From the NCBI GenBank assembly GCA_029248525.1, contig JAQWJE010000016.1, positions 1-64,000 on the forward strand: a stretch of 64,000 nt of DNA, read 5' to 3'. The stretch is from Candidatus Binatia bacterium (GTDB lineage Bacteria > Desulfobacterota > Binatia > UBA12015). Positions 34,836 through 44,961 of this stretch are shown in pieces. How positions within the stretch are numbered: the stretch's first letter is position 1; the number at the start of each line of letters is the position of its first letter. Both the position numbers and the translations under genes were made by a program. Under the pieces are notes generated by a model, which saw only the letters and a list, made by a program, of their open reading frames with translations, did not search any database and was not told the DNA's origin.

Positions 34836-37800
34836 TGGTGTACTCCGAGATCTGCGATGCCCGTATCGGGGGCTCCATGCTTTGCCTGCGTCGAGCTCTG
34901 GTCGACACCAAGTGCGGAAGCCTCATCTGATCCTTTATCGATCGCTGGGCTTCCAAGCGATAGCGAAAGATCATCATCGGCCCAACCGATCCCGCCCGCG
35001 ATGCCGTCGGGGCCCTCCGGGTCGCGATAGAGTGGGTCCGAATTCGTCAGTATATCCGGGGAAGATGCGGCACTTTGGGGGTAAATATCCATCCGATTAT
35101 TGCCTAGAAGAAGGTGGTGCAATGAGGACGCTTCGCCCGCGCGTGCCCTCATATGGACGCCCCAGCCCGCGTGCCCGGTCACGATCGAATCGCGAAATTC
35201 CAGATCCGGGCTCCGCCGCAAGGAGATGCCGGTTCGGCCAGCGCCCTGAATCGTTACGAATTCGATCAGACCCGAGCTTCTGGACATTCCGATGCCGCCA
35301 CGCAAGCAGGCCGTCACCTGCACATTTCGAATCAGAACCTCGGTGGCTCGAACTCCATAAATTCCGGTGCGACGACAACCGCTTAATGTCACCGAGTCGA
35401 TCGTTACGCCGGGGTTTCCGCGCAGAGTGATTCCGTCACTGCGGACGTTGGTGATGCTGAGATCCTGCAAATGAATATTTTCGGCTTGCCGATAGAGGCT
35501 GATGCCGCGCCGCCCGCCATCGATCGCCAGGTTCCGGATCTCTACCCGGGCTGCTCGGACCCGGATCGCATCGCGTCTGGAATCGGGCTTGAGTGTCGTC
35601 GAGCCCAGAGAGTCACTGCCGAGAACGGTGACGTCCGATACCCGGATATCCATGGCCTCATTCCAAACGCCGGCACCGATGATCAGAGTATCTCCGGGCA
35701 CCAATTGGCGCAGCGCGTGCCGTATCGTAGCCCACGGCGTTGAGGCATTCGCCGCCTCGATGCGGGTATATTCGTCATTGCCGATAGTGGCATCGACATG
35801 GAGCAGCGCCGATGTGCTGGCGTCTCGCCATTGAATGGCCGCGAGAGAACGCGCGCCGTTTGCATAATGATAACCGAGGTCCGCCATGCCGAGGTCTGGT
35901 GTGCCCGAAGCCGCGGTGGTTCCGGTAAGCCCGAGAAGGAGCGCCTGATCAGAGCCGGCATCCACGGCCAGACTTTGGATGGTCTGCCCGGATCCGATCT
36001 GACTCAGCCGGAAATCGTCATCGCGCCAGGCTGCGCCGCCCAGAGTACCATCGACGCCAGCGGGGCTCAGGAAGTGCGGGTTGACCCAGATATTTCCCGT
36101 ACAGCTTTGGCAGAAAAGAGCCTCGTCAGGCGAGATGGCCAGAGCCGGATCGGACGGGTTCCAGAACCCATTATGCTGAAGGACGACGTCCGAGTTTTCA
36201 ATCTTGAGACCGATACCGATCGCGTCCGTGATGAGGTTGTCCCGGATGGTCCCGGCAGAGTTTTCCAGGCGAAGATTACCAACCGCGTTGTTTGTGATGG
36301 TGTTGGCAGCCACGAGGTTATTCTCGGAGATCGGCGGCACATCGTCATCGCTGGCACTGCTATTGTCCAGAGAGATCCCCCACTCGCCGTTTCCGTATAC
36401 GAGATTGTTTTCCAGTTCGATCCCGGCCGAACGACGAAGTTTGATGCCGGCATAAAGGTTGCTGGCGGCGATTGTATTTTCGATGCGGATACCCTCGGAC
36501 TCGAAAATACGAATGCCGTCGCCATTTGACTCGAGAACGATGCAATTTCGGATCCGTAATCCGGTGGATCCGGTCAGAGCGGAGATCCCGGTCGAGGCGC
36601 CGCGGATCCGCAGTCCGTCGAGAGTGATATCTTCGGCCTCAATCGTGAAGCCCGTGGTCGGTTCCAGTGCTCCTGTTTCGGTATCTTTCTGCGGTAGCGG
36701 TTCCAGGACAATGCTATCGGGTGTTTCGGCCTTGATCGTAATTCCATTTCGCTTGATCTGGACGGACTCCCGATAGACGCCCGGCAGGAGAATAATCGTA
36801 TCGCCTTCTTCGGCCCGGCTGACCGCGTAGAGCAGGGTGGCCCATGGGGTCATGGGGTTGCGTGCGGTGGCCGAGGTGCGCGGTTCGTCTTCGGTCCCGT
36901 CCGATCCGAATTGAGAGCTTACAAAAAAGGTTCCGCGCAAGCTGGCGGGATCGAAGGCGGCGCTGCTCGGAACCGCGATCGCCAGGCTGGCATCTGCATG
37001 GAATCCCGGATCAGCGACGCCAACATCGGGTGCGCGATCAATGCTTGTTGATCCATCGATGCCGGCCGTGATCGTTTCCGCCGATCCGCGGTCGATGACA
37101 AGACTGTTTCTGCTTTGGCCGGCGCCGATATTTGAGAGGAAAAAGCTGTCGTCCAACCATCCGGAACCGCCGAGATGTGCATCCGGGCCGGCTGGATCGA
37201 CGTATTTGGGGCTGTGCCCGATATAATCCCAGAAAAAGATATTCTCGGAATCGTTTTCGCGATCGCGGTCGCGTTGGTTGAAAGCGAAGGCATTATGATG
37301 CGCGAAGATCTCCTCGCCTTTGAGGTAGAGCCCCAGATCCTGTTGATTCGAAATGATATTATCGCGGACTTCAGCGCTCGCACCTACAATGCGAATTCCA
37401 TCGTTGTTGGCATGTACCGTATTGAAAGCGAGAAGGTTGTCGGTCGAATTGGGAAGCGTCGGCTTGGACTCGGATCCTGTTTCGTTGTCGACCGAGATGG
37501 CCCAGCCGCCATTGGTATAGATCCGATTGTTTCGAACAAATAGTTTGTCGCTGCGCAGCAGGAGCAGGCCTGTCTGGCCTGCATTGGTGACGACGGAGGA
37601 GTCGACCCAGACGTCACTGCTGTCCTCGACCTTGATGCCGGTCGTCTCGGCATTGACGGAAGCTACCTGGCGAATCCTCAATCCGGTGGTGTTTACGGCC
37701 TTGAGCGACTGCGCGCCTCCCTCGATGGTGAGGTTCTCGATCGCGACGTGATCATGGCCTTCGATGCTGATGCCCAGTTCGCCGCTTGGGGGAAGCAGTC

Positions 37801-40800
37801 GCGTGGCCCCCGGGGTCGTGCTGCCAAAAAGACGGATGCCGGCGCTCTGGATGCTGATGTTCTCGCTATAATCGCCCGGGGCAATTTCGAGGCTGTCGCC
37901 GGGGGCAAGTTGGCGAACTGCGTAACGGATTGTTCGCCAGGCTGTTTCGGAATGGATCGCGTCGCCGCTCGGGTTGGAATTGTCGCCGTCAGGCGCCACC
38001 TTGAATACGGCACCCGTCCCCGTGATTGCACTGAAGGCAACAGTCGTGGCTGGCTGTGCTTGTGTGCTGGTGGCATCTCGGTGGTAGCCCAGATCCGCCC
38101 GCCCCAAATCGAGGTTGCCATCGCGGGTGACGCTTCCCGAGATATCGGCCTCGACGCTGTCGGCGCGCGCCGATCCGCTGTCGAGGAGCGCGCTGTTTCG
38201 GGCGTCGCCGGCCGCGATGGAGAGAAGTCGATAATCGCGAGCGAGGCTGTCGACGAAATCGGGTTCTCGGGAGAGGTTCGACCAGCGTCGCGCTTCCTGT
38301 CCGGATGCTTCGTCGAAGAGCGAGTTTGGACCGAATATATTATTATGGTGGACATCGACAGGCGCGGTGTCGGTCTTGATGCCCGCGCCCCCGGCACCCA
38401 CGACAATATTATCGCGGACGCGGCCGGTGGCGTTGGCCAGTCGAATCCCGCCCTTGACGAATTGAGCCACCGTATTGAAGGCTACCAGCGTGCCATGCAC
38501 GACTGCGGCCCCCTGAGCGGTATCCACCTGAATGGCCCAGTCGCCTGATGCCGTGACGAGGTTATTGCGTATATAGAGACTCGGGCTGTCGGTGCCGTAG
38601 ATGCCGCGGGAGGCAGCACCATGAACCTTGTTGCTGTCCACGATTCCTTCGCTGCTGCGGGTGATCTTGATGCCCGTATTCGTAGGTTCGACGATTTCAT
38701 TCGATCGAATCTGAAGACGCTCCGCCCGGTCGGCGCGAATCCCGTACCGCGCGTTCTCGATCCGGAAGCCCTCGATCGTGATATCATCATGCTCGACCAG
38801 GAATCCATTTTCGCCCCCCGCCATGATGGTCACCTGAGGGTCGGCGAGGAGGGTCACACCTTCGTTCGATGTCTCCACGGCTTCGTTGTAGGTCCCGGCG
38901 CTTACCCGGACAGTATCGCCGCTGCGAGCACTATTGGAGCGCAGCGCTTGCCCGATCGTTTTCCAGGGACTTGCCGGGTCCATCGCCTCGAGGACATGTC
39001 GCTCGTCGTCGCCGGTTGCGGCATTGACGAAAAAGCCACGCACGAGATTCGACGGAGCATCGCCTGGAACGGCGATCGTCGTACTGCCCGTGGCGTTCGC
39101 GTGGTAGCCAAGGTCCGCGATGGCCTGATCGATTACGCCATCGACGCGCGTGGTGCCCGAGATATAGGCCTCGCTGGTGGTGCCGGAGCCGGCATCGATG
39201 GCGGGGCTTTGCGCGGTATCGCCGGCGGCCAATTGTTGCAGGCGGAAATCTCCAGCGTCGCTATCCCGGAAGAGTGGGTCTTGGGAGAGGTTGGCCCACC
39301 CCACGGGCTCCGCATCCGAGGACGTATCGTACCCTCTGGGGTTCGCGAACACCAAATTATGGTGGAGAAGAAGCGGTAGTGTGTTTGTCTTGATGCCTCG
39401 TCCTGAATTCGATGTGACGATATTATTGCGTATCTCGCCGGTAGCGTTCTGGAAAGCAATGCCGCCATGCGCCGTCGTTGTGCCGTTGCCATGCACGGTA
39501 TTGGACGAAACCAGATTTGCGACGTTGGTGAAGGCAGCGATCTCGCTGCGAACGCGTATGCCCCATTCCCCACAATCGGTGACGAGGTTGTTATGAACCC
39601 AGTTTCTGCCGCCGCCCACTGTGCCATTGATTTCGCTGGTCTGCACCGCGATGCCGTCGAGTTTTGCTTGCCGAACGATGGACCCTTCAACGATTGAATC
39701 ATAGGTGTCCCGGAGCACGATGGCCTTGCCCGAAATTTTCTCGCTTCCGATGGGAGCCTCGACGAGCAGCGATTGCAGGTGGACGCGATAGATCGAGCGG
39801 TCGCTGTCTTCGGGCGCAACGCGAACTCCTTCCAACGAAGCGCGCACCGTGAGTCCAACAACATGAACATCGTCAGCTTCGACTCGAATGCCGATCGCTC
39901 CCGGCGGGGCGTCAATGACACCAGCGCCCGGGGTCGCGCTTTGCAGAGTGACGCCCGCGGTCTCTATCTCGACAGCTTCCTCGCAAGAACCACCGACAAG
40001 CGAAATCGTATCTCCGGGGACGGCCTGTCCCAGCGCCTTGCCGATTGTCGCCCAACCATCCCAGGCACGCCCGGCTTCCCACCGACTGCGCTGATCGTCT
40101 CCAAAGCGGCAGTCTACAAAATAATGCTGGTCGATCGGCAGGGGAATGGCACTGATATCGTCGCCGAATATGCCACTATTCTGGTGAAAACCCGGGTCGG
40201 CCATCTCCTGATCCGGAAGGCCGTCCCGTCGCGTGGAGCCGCTGATGTCGGCGGTCCCGATCGGGGCGCTGCCCCGGTCGAGCAATAGGCTGTCCTGAGA
40301 ATCGCCCGCTGCGATCTGTTGGAGTCGGAAATCACCCGCGAGACTGTCGACAAAACCAGGGTTCAGGCTGCGATTGCTGACCCATAGGTCGAAACCGCTG
40401 GGCATAATATAATTGTTCTGTCCGGTGGTGCCGTTGTTCCAGGAGTTGTTGTGGTGGACGAGGCTGCCGGCGCCCGGGTCCGAGACGCGGAGACCACTGA
40501 GGCTTTGGTCGGCAATGATATTGTCGCGAATCTCGCCCTCGGCGTTGTTCAGGCGAATCCCTTGGCGGTTGCCGACGACTGTATTGAAAACGATCAGATT
40601 CCCGCTGGACAGTGGCGGCGGAAACGCGGTCGAGTTGGGGTCGTTCTCAAAGTCGATTGCCCATGAGGCCTGATCGTCAAGGCTGCCGCCGGTAATCAGA
40701 TTGTTGCGAACGGTAGCGTGGCTGGTCAGCCTGAGCTGGATTCCGCGCCCCCCGGCACCCACGATCTGGTTGTTTTCGAGAATGATCCCCTGCCCATGAC

Positions 40801-42397
40801 GAACGGTGATGGCATCGAATTGGAGGCCGGCGTCCGGACGTCCTTCGATTTGAAGATTCCGCAGAGTGATCCCGGTGAGAGTCTCGTCGTCTTTTGTGGG
40901 GGCGGCCAGAATGCCCCGGTGATCGCTGAGGATGCGCAGGCCATCGAGCGTAATGCCGCTGTTCTGGATCAGAAACGCATTGGTGCCGGAGGGGCCTATG
41001 ACCGTCACCGAACCCGCGACGTGAGCCTGCACGGTGATATCGTCACGGTCAATCTGGATTTCTTCGGTTGGCGAGCAGGTGCCCTCCTGTACGGTGACGA
41101 TGTTCCGTGGGCCGGCTCCGAGCACGCCGCGGCGAATAGACCGCCACGGAGTCGCCGGATTCCGAGCAGTAGCTGCATTACGCGCATCATCTCCGTCGCT
41201 GCAGTTGACGAAATATTCCAGACCCACTCCGGGCGTGGGGGCGGGCGTGGGGGCGGGCGTGGGCGCCGGGGTGGCTGCGGCGGGCGGTACTCCTGTCGAG
41301 GCGGACGCCTCGACGTGCCGGCCGAGGTCGGCCAGGCCTGTATCAGGCGCGAGGTCGGTCCGGATCGAACCGTTGATATCGGCCACCGAAACCTCCGCGT
41401 CACCCGCATCGATGGCCGGGCTGTTTGCGGCGACACGATAATCTCCGTTCCCGGCAAACAGCGGGTCCGCCTCGATCAGATTCCAGATCAGAGGCTCCTG
41501 GTCGGTATCGAAATCGATGGTCAGAGATTGTGCCCAGATCAGGTTGTGGTGAATGAAGGTCGGCGCGGTATCGACTTTGATCGCACGACCGGCATTGCTG
41601 GCGAGAATATTGTTGCGGATCTCGCCGGTCGCGTTCTCGAATCGCAACCCACCATGCGTGGCGAGGACACCGTTTTGTATGACGGTGTTGAAGGATGCGA
41701 GATGGTTGGTTCCGGGGGGGAAGATCTCCGAGTCTCCGCCATCCACCTCGATGCCCCATTCCTGATTCTCGGTGACGAGATTGTTGCGCACGTAGGAGGG
41801 TGCACTTCGTTCGATCAAGATTCCCCGAGAGCCATTATTGTGGGCCTCGGTGTTTTCGACGCGCACATTCTGCGAGTTGGTGATGTGAATTCCGTTTTTG
41901 GCGGCATCGCGAATGATGCAATTGCGGATGATCAGTCCGTTGGCGGTGTCGGCTCGCAAGCCATGGCGACCACCACGAATCTCGAGGCCGTCCAGCGTGA
42001 AATCTTCATGTTCCACATAAAGGCCCGCGCTGTCCGCGGGGGCTTCGAGAATGGCCCCGGATGCACCTTGCAAGGTGATGCCGGCATAGGCTGATTCCAG
42101 CGATTCGAGATACAAGCCTGCAGCGACGTGGATGGTATGCGGCCCGCCGCTGTTTTGCACCGAGCGCAGGGCATGCCCTATGGTGGCCCACGGTTGCTCA
42201 GGGTTCTGCGCCTGCAGCGCTGTGAAGCTGTCTGATCCGGTTGCGCGATCGACATGGAAATCCAAAGCCAGCACCGTTGCCGGCATTTGCAGGCCGAGGA
42301 CCATCCCCACCAGGATCGCGATCCGCTGCAGGGGCTTTCGGCACGAAGGCCTGTCATCGGGGCTTTGCCCTGCCTGTATTTGCTCCAAATTAAACAC
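34832..42397 (-). CDS. giant secreted right-handed parallel beta-helix protein with seven modules
   Basis: 2521 residues from a GTG start, with an N-region of about 24 residues and then a signal peptide (IAILVGMVLGLQMPATVLA). Seven modules of about 325-376 residues begin near residues 46, 391, 755, 1118, 1461, 1820 and 2196. Each opens with a strand plus G-x-D/N and PWxTIxxAL (for example FFVNAATGDDER, SPWKTIGQALRS), then parallel beta-helix coils such as GIRLANATGRVRDNIV and VRNNLVT, and closes with a SGSTxxDGxxDxGxADLGYH-type stretch. A Pro/Ala/Thr linker joins modules 1 and 2. The fold recalls polysaccharide lyases, NosD and DUF1565 proteins, so binding or cleavage of polysaccharide, or an adhesive fibre, is possible. 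No anchor motif ends the chain. Confidence 0.85.
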   Translation of the reverse strand: MFNLEQIQAGQSPDDRPSCRKPLQRIAILVGMVLGLQMPATVLALDFHVDRATGSDSFTALQAQNPEQPWATIGHALRSVQNSGGPHTIHVAAGLYLESLESAYAGITLQGASGAILEAPADSAGLYVEHEDFTLDGLEIRGGRHGLRADTANGLIIRNCIIRDAAKNGIHITNSQNVRVENTEAHNNGSRGILIERSAPSYVRNNLVTENQEWGIEVDGGDSEIFPPGTNHLASFNTVIQNGVLATHGGLRFENATGEIRNNILASNAGRAIKVDTAPTFIHHNLIWAQSLTIDFDTDQEPLIWNLIEADPLFAGNGDYRVAANSPAIDAGDAEVSVADINGSIRTDLAPDTGLADLGRHVEASASTGVPPAAATPAPTPAPTPAPTPGVGLEYFVNCSDGDDARNAATARNPATPWRSIRRGVLGAGPRNIVTVQEGTCSPTEEIQIDRDDITVQAHVAGSVTVIGPSGTNAFLIQNSGITLDGLRILSDHRGILAAPTKDDETLTGITLRNLQIEGRPDAGLQFDAITVRHGQGIILENNQIVGAGGRGIQLRLTSHATVRNNLITGGSLDDQASWAIDFENDPNSTAFPPPLSSGNLIVFNTVVGNRQGIRLNNAEGEIRDNIIADQSLSGLRVSDPGAGSLVHHNNSWNNGTTGQNNYIMPSGFDLWVSNRSLNPGFVDSLAGDFRLQQIAAGDSQDSLLLDRGSAPIGTADISGSTRRDGLPDQEMADPGFHQNSGIFGDDISAIPLPIDQHYFVDCRFGDDQRSRWEAGRAWDGWATIGKALGQAVPGDTISLVGGSCEEAVEIETAGVTLQSATPGAGVIDAPPGAIGIRVEADDVHVVGLTVRASLEGVRVAPEDSDRSIYRVHLQSLLVEAPIGSEKISGKAIVLRDTYDSIVEGSIVRQAKLDGIAVQTSEINGTVGGGRNWVHNNLVTDCGEWGIRVRSEIAAFTNVANLVSSNTVHGNGTTTAHGGIAFQNATGEIRNNIVTSNSGRGIKTNTLPLLLHHNLVFANPRGYDTSSDAEPVGWANLSQDPLFRDSDAGDFRLQQLAAGDTAQSPAIDAGSGTTSEAYISGTTRVDGVIDQAIADLGYHANATGSTTIAVPGDAPSNLVRGFFVNAATGDDERHVLEAMDPASPWKTIGQALRSNSARSGDTVRVSAGTYNEAVETSNEGVTLLADPQVTIMAGGENGFLVEHDDITIEGFRIENARYGIRADRAERLQIRSNEIVEPTNTGIKITRSSEGIVDSNKVHGAASRGIYGTDSPSLYIRNNLVTASGDWAIQVDTAQGAAVVHGTLVAFNTVAQFVKGGIRLANATGRVRDNIVVGAGGAGIKTDTAPVDVHHNNIFGPNSLFDEASGQEARRWSNLSREPDFVDSLARDYRLLSIAAGDARNSALLDSGSARADSVEADISGSVTRDGNLDLGRADLGYHRDATSTQAQPATTVAFSAITGTGAVFKVAPDGDNSNPSGDAIHSETAWRTIRYAVRQLAPGDSLEIAPGDYSENISIQSAGIRLFGSTTPGATRLLPPSGELGISIEGHDHVAIENLTIEGGAQSLKAVNTTGLRIRQVASVNAETTGIKVEDSSDVWVDSSVVTNAGQTGLLLLRSDKLFVRNNRIYTNGGWAISVDNETGSESKPTLPNSTDNLLAFNTVHANNDGIRIVGASAEVRDNIISNQQDLGLYLKGEEIFAHHNAFAFNQRDRDRENDSENIFFWDYIGHSPKYVDPAGPDAHLGGSGWLDDSFFLSNIGAGQSRNSLVIDRGSAETITAGIDGSTSIDRAPDVGVADPGFHADASLAIAVPSSAAFDPASLRGTFFVSSQFGSDGTEDEPRTSATARNPMTPWATLLYAVSRAEEGDTIILLPGVYRESVQIKRNGITIKAETPDSIVLEPLPQKDTETGALEPTTGFTIEAEDITLDGLRIRGASTGISALTGSTGLRIRNCIVLESNGDGIRIFESEGIRIENTIAASNLYAGIKLRRSAGIELENNLVYGNGEWGISLDNSSASDDDVPPISENNLVAANTITNNAVGNLRLENSAGTIRDNLITDAIGIGLKIENSDVVLQHNGFWNPSDPALAISPDEALFCQSCTGNIWVNPHFLSPAGVDGTLGGAAWRDDDFRLSQIGSGQTIQSLAVDAGSDQALLLGLTGTTAASGTPDLGMADLGYHYANGARSLAAIQWRDASTSALLHVDATIGNDEYTRIEAANASTPWATIRHALRQLVPGDTLIIGAGVWNEAMDIRVSDVTVLGSDSLGSTTLKPDSRRDAIRVRAARVEIRNLAIDGGRRGISLYRQAENIHLQDLSITNVRSDGITLRGNPGVTIDSVTLSGCRRTGIYGVRATEVLIRNVQVTACLRGGIGMSRSSGLIEFVTIQGAGRTGISLRRSPDLEFRDSIVTGHAGWGVHMRARAGEASSLHHLLLGNNRMDIYPQSAASSPDILTNSDPLYRDPEGPDGIAGGIGWADDDLSLSLGSPAIDKGSDEASALGVDQSSTQAKHGAPDTGIADLGVHQ
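41231..41266. repeat. three tandem 12-nt units encoding a Pro-rich linker
   Basis: GGGCGTGGGGGC is repeated twice exactly and once with one change. On the coding (minus) strand each unit encodes Ala-Pro-Thr-Pro. The unit-length repeat is prone to slippage, so linker length may vary between strains. Confidence 0.85.
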
Positions 42398-42761
42398 GTT
42401 AATGAAATCTCGACTGAATCGTTTGACGCGGTAGTTTTCCCGGAATTCGTAAATATGCTCGGGTTTTTCGAGAAATCGGGAGACTCATGCCCGGAGGCGA
42501 TGAGCCCCCCGTTCTCGACTAGCCCTGGTAAATTCGGGATTTTGCCGTCCGCCCACGGTCGGCTGTGCACCCTCTGGCTGCTGGTCGCCAGATCAGCAGC
42601 AGGAATACTTCCCGATTCTACCCTTAGATTCGGCGAAAAGCTGCCCGAAGACCACGTATCGCTATCGGTCGATACGTCACGCGAGTGCTCGAAAGCTCTC
42701 CAGCGTGCCAAGGATCTCGCACCCGGGCGGCAAAACGCCTTTTATGGGGAGTATCGGCAGG
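42398..42761. other. 364-nt region upstream of the beta-helix gene without a clear gene
   Basis: No convincing coding sequence on either strand. On the minus strand a frame ending at 42677 gives LPILPIKGVLPPGCEILGTL, which could be the displaced C-terminus of the preceding small secreted protein if that gene carries a frameshift. The remainder probably contains the promoter or leader of the beta-helix gene; no clear -35/-10 pair or known riboswitch is seen. Confidence 0.4.
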
Positions 42762-43118
42762 TCAGCCGGGTCGTATGAGCGGTTCGGGGGCCCGCGTCGG
42801 GATTTTCGCCGCCGCAAAGGCTTGCGTGTTCGATCCAGTGCCGCCAATGTGGGACGCAATCATGACGGGCAGGATCGCAACGGACGAAAAAGTCTTGCTG
42901 GAAAAGGCTGTATCCAGAAGCGGGGGGGCCTCATTCAGGTGGCTCCCAGCGTGCAAGCTGCCGGTTTCCCCGGAGCTTTCTTTCGATAGCTCGCTCCCGG
43001 AGTTGCCTGCGAAGCCGCCTCCTGCGGGGCCTTCAGGCATGGGCTGGACGAAAGCAAAGCACGCAAGTGCCATGATCGTCACCACGGTCGCCCAACTTCT
43101 GACAAAACTTCGACTCAT
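42762..43118 (-). CDS. small secreted protein, unknown function
   Basis: About 118 residues from the ATG at 43118 (AGAGGAA lies rather far upstream). A signal sequence (SWATVVTIMALACFAFVQP) is followed by a Gly/Ser/Glu-rich, probably disordered stretch (GFAGNSGSELSKESSGETGS) and a mildly hydrophobic segment VAILPVMIASHIGG. It heads the minus-strand cluster of secreted proteins that includes the giant beta-helix gene. No family is recognised and the C-terminus may be shifted, see the neighbouring region. Confidence 0.45.
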   Translation of the reverse strand: MSRSFVRSWATVVTIMALACFAFVQPMPEGPAGGGFAGNSGSELSKESSGETGSLHAGSHLNEAPPLLDTAFSSKTFSSVAILPVMIASHIGGTGSNTQAFAAAKIPTRAPEPLIRPG

Positions 43119-43243
43119 TTCAATAGCAATTCCTCTGCAAAGCTGGAGCCAATCGGGCCCAGAGAACATGGCACTTCCGCGGCCTTCAAATCGTGCACTT
43201 TTGCGCGGTGCCGCGTAAATGCGCGACCGATTATAGGTGATAT

Positions 43244-44146
43244 ATGCTATCCAGATCCGTGAGAACTCGATTTTGCGGCCTTTTTCTGGCTTTTCTCGTA
43301 TTTGGGGCGTTTGCCACGGCAAATGCAGCAGGAAATGGGCCGAATCTGACCGAGCCCGACGCGTATCTGGTGATGCCGATGGTCGCCGAAGGCAACTACA
43401 CGACGTTCTTCATGATCAGTAATGTGGGTGCATCGGATGGTTCCCCGGAAGATCCGGAGCCTGTCGAAATCCAGTGGGATTTTTATGACGCCTCGGGCGA
43501 GCTGCTGGAGAGCGTCAGTCGCTACGTCCTCGGCGAGGGCGGCACGGATATCGTGGATCCGAGTTCCATTCGTTCCAAAGACGAAGATGGAACGCTGGGC
43601 CCACCGATCTCCCTTTTGGGTCGCAATGGCTTCGTTGTGGTCGGCGACTGGGAGGATGAGCCGCGTTTGATCGGCAACTTTACCGTGGCGAATACGCAGA
43701 CCTCGGCGGCCTGGGGAGCCGCGGCCGTCGGGCTGGGAGTCCATGGGCGGCTGAATTCCGGCGATGAGGCGGTGGGGACAACGTTCAAGATCGATGATCT
43801 CGAGGACAACCTTCTGGTGGTGATCGGCATCAACGACGAGGGATTCCTCCCGGAGTCCCTGACCGATGGATTTGCGCCCGAGGAAGACGAAGAAATCCTG
43901 AAACTGGAAATCCGTCTCCAGAACAACCAGATCTTCAACCCTTCGGCCGACCAGGCCATAAGGAATCTGGCGGCGAGCGCATTTTTCTCGACACTCGAGG
44001 AGCTCTTCCCGCGGGCAAACCCCGGGCTCTCGGGCACCATCGCGATTCGGCCGACGGACAGATCGACCAAGCTGCTGGCTTTTTATGGTCAGGCGGTCGG
44101 ACCCTATGGCGCGGGGCAGACCTTCCGGATGGTTCCTCAGAAGTGA
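43244..44146 (+). CDS. secreted protein of unknown function
   Basis: 300 residues with a signal peptide (FCGLFLAFLVFGAFATANA) and an AGGTGA ribosome site. The mature part is acidic and likely beta-rich: PDAYLVMPMVAEGNYTTFFMISNVG, PVEIQWDFYDASGELLESVSRYVL, RLIGNFTVANTQT, LSGTIAIRPTDRSTKLLAFYGQAVG. The pattern 'value plus TTFFMISNVG' resembles immunoglobulin-like domains in bacterial surface proteins, but I cannot name a family. It has no Cys in the mature part and no anchor. It is divergent from the beta-helix cluster, and its TGA overlaps the thiD GTG. Confidence 0.78.
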   Translation: MLSRSVRTRFCGLFLAFLVFGAFATANAAGNGPNLTEPDAYLVMPMVAEGNYTTFFMISNVGASDGSPEDPEPVEIQWDFYDASGELLESVSRYVLGEGGTDIVDPSSIRSKDEDGTLGPPISLLGRNGFVVVGDWEDEPRLIGNFTVANTQTSAAWGAAAVGLGVHGRLNSGDEAVGTTFKIDDLEDNLLVVIGINDEGFLPESLTDGFAPEEDEEILKLEIRLQNNQIFNPSADQAIRNLAASAFFSTLEELFPRANPGLSGTIAIRPTDRSTKLLAFYGQAVGPYGAGQTFRMVPQK

Positions 44147-44907
44147 GAGCGCTGACCATCGCGGGGGCGGATCCTAGTGGTGGCGGGGGGCTCCAGCGCG
44201 ATCTGACGAGCTTTGCCGCGCTGGGGGTTGAGGGGCTCGGGGTTCTTGCGTCTCTGACGGCGCAAAATACGACCGGGGTTTCGGAAACTCTGACCGTACC
44301 CGGGGCCTTTGTGGCCCGACAAATCGATACTTTGCTGGCCGATCTCCCGCCCGCGGCCACCAAGACCGGCCTTTTACTTTCTGTGGACGTCGTCGAGGTG
44401 ATCGCTCGGACAGCAAGTCGACTTGGCCCGTTGGTGGTCGACCCGGTGCTGATCACCACCGCCGGGCAGGCGCTCGTGGACGCCGATGTGCAGGAAGCGA
44501 TTCGCAGGCAGCTCCTTCCGGTGACCACACTGGTGACACCGAACCTTGCCGAGGCGGCCGCATTGGTCGGCTTTTCTGTGGTGGACCGGCCCTCCATGCA
44601 CGCGGCCGCCCAGGCGCTTTTGGGCTATGGGGCCGCGTCGGTTCTGGTGAAAGGCGGCCATCTCGACGGAGCTCCGATCGATCTCCTGGTCAGCCCGACA
44701 GGAGTCGAGGAGTTCGTTGAACCTCGAATTCAGGTGCCGGATGTTCGTGGGACCGGTTGTGCGCTCTCGGCCGCGATTGTGGCGGGGTTGGTCCAGGGGC
44801 GCTCGATGAGCGCGGCTGTGGCTCAGGCGCGAGGTTTTGTGCGCGCCGGGTTGGCCGCGGCGGCACCCGCCGGTCAAGGCGCCTGGCACCTGGGTCGTCC
44901 GGGCTGA
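44143..44907 (+). CDS. thiD: hydroxymethylpyrimidine/phosphomethylpyrimidine kinase
   Basis: 254 residues from a GTG overlapping the upstream stop (GTGA). LTIAGADPSGGGGLQRDL is the ThiD substrate site, LASLTAQNTTGV follows, PNLAEAAALVGF and VLVKGGHLDG are ribokinase-fold elements, and DVRGTGCALSAAIVAGLVQG holds the anion hole and catalytic residues (Cys in GTGC). It phosphorylates HMP and HMP-phosphate in thiamine synthesis. The conserved Gln after Gly-Gly-Gly-Gly-Leu fits. Other thiamine genes are not in the window; its coupling to a secreted protein gene looks accidental. Confidence 0.94.
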   Translation: MRALTIAGADPSGGGGLQRDLTSFAALGVEGLGVLASLTAQNTTGVSETLTVPGAFVARQIDTLLADLPPAATKTGLLLSVDVVEVIARTASRLGPLVVDPVLITTAGQALVDADVQEAIRRQLLPVTTLVTPNLAEAAALVGFSVVDRPSMHAAAQALLGYGAASVLVKGGHLDGAPIDLLVSPTGVEEFVEPRIQVPDVRGTGCALSAAIVAGLVQGRSMSAAVAQARGFVRAGLAAAAPAGQGAWHLGRPG

Positions 44908-44961
44908 GAACTCCGATATCAGGCGCTCGCACGCGCGGTGCCGGGGGTGTAAGGAAGGCCC

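Noticed and set aside
34832-42397. Recurrent short motifs across 7.5 kb, which could suggest a CRISPR or satellite array
   Set aside because: There are no exact, evenly spaced DNA repeats with unique spacers. The periodicity is at protein level (seven beta-helix modules).
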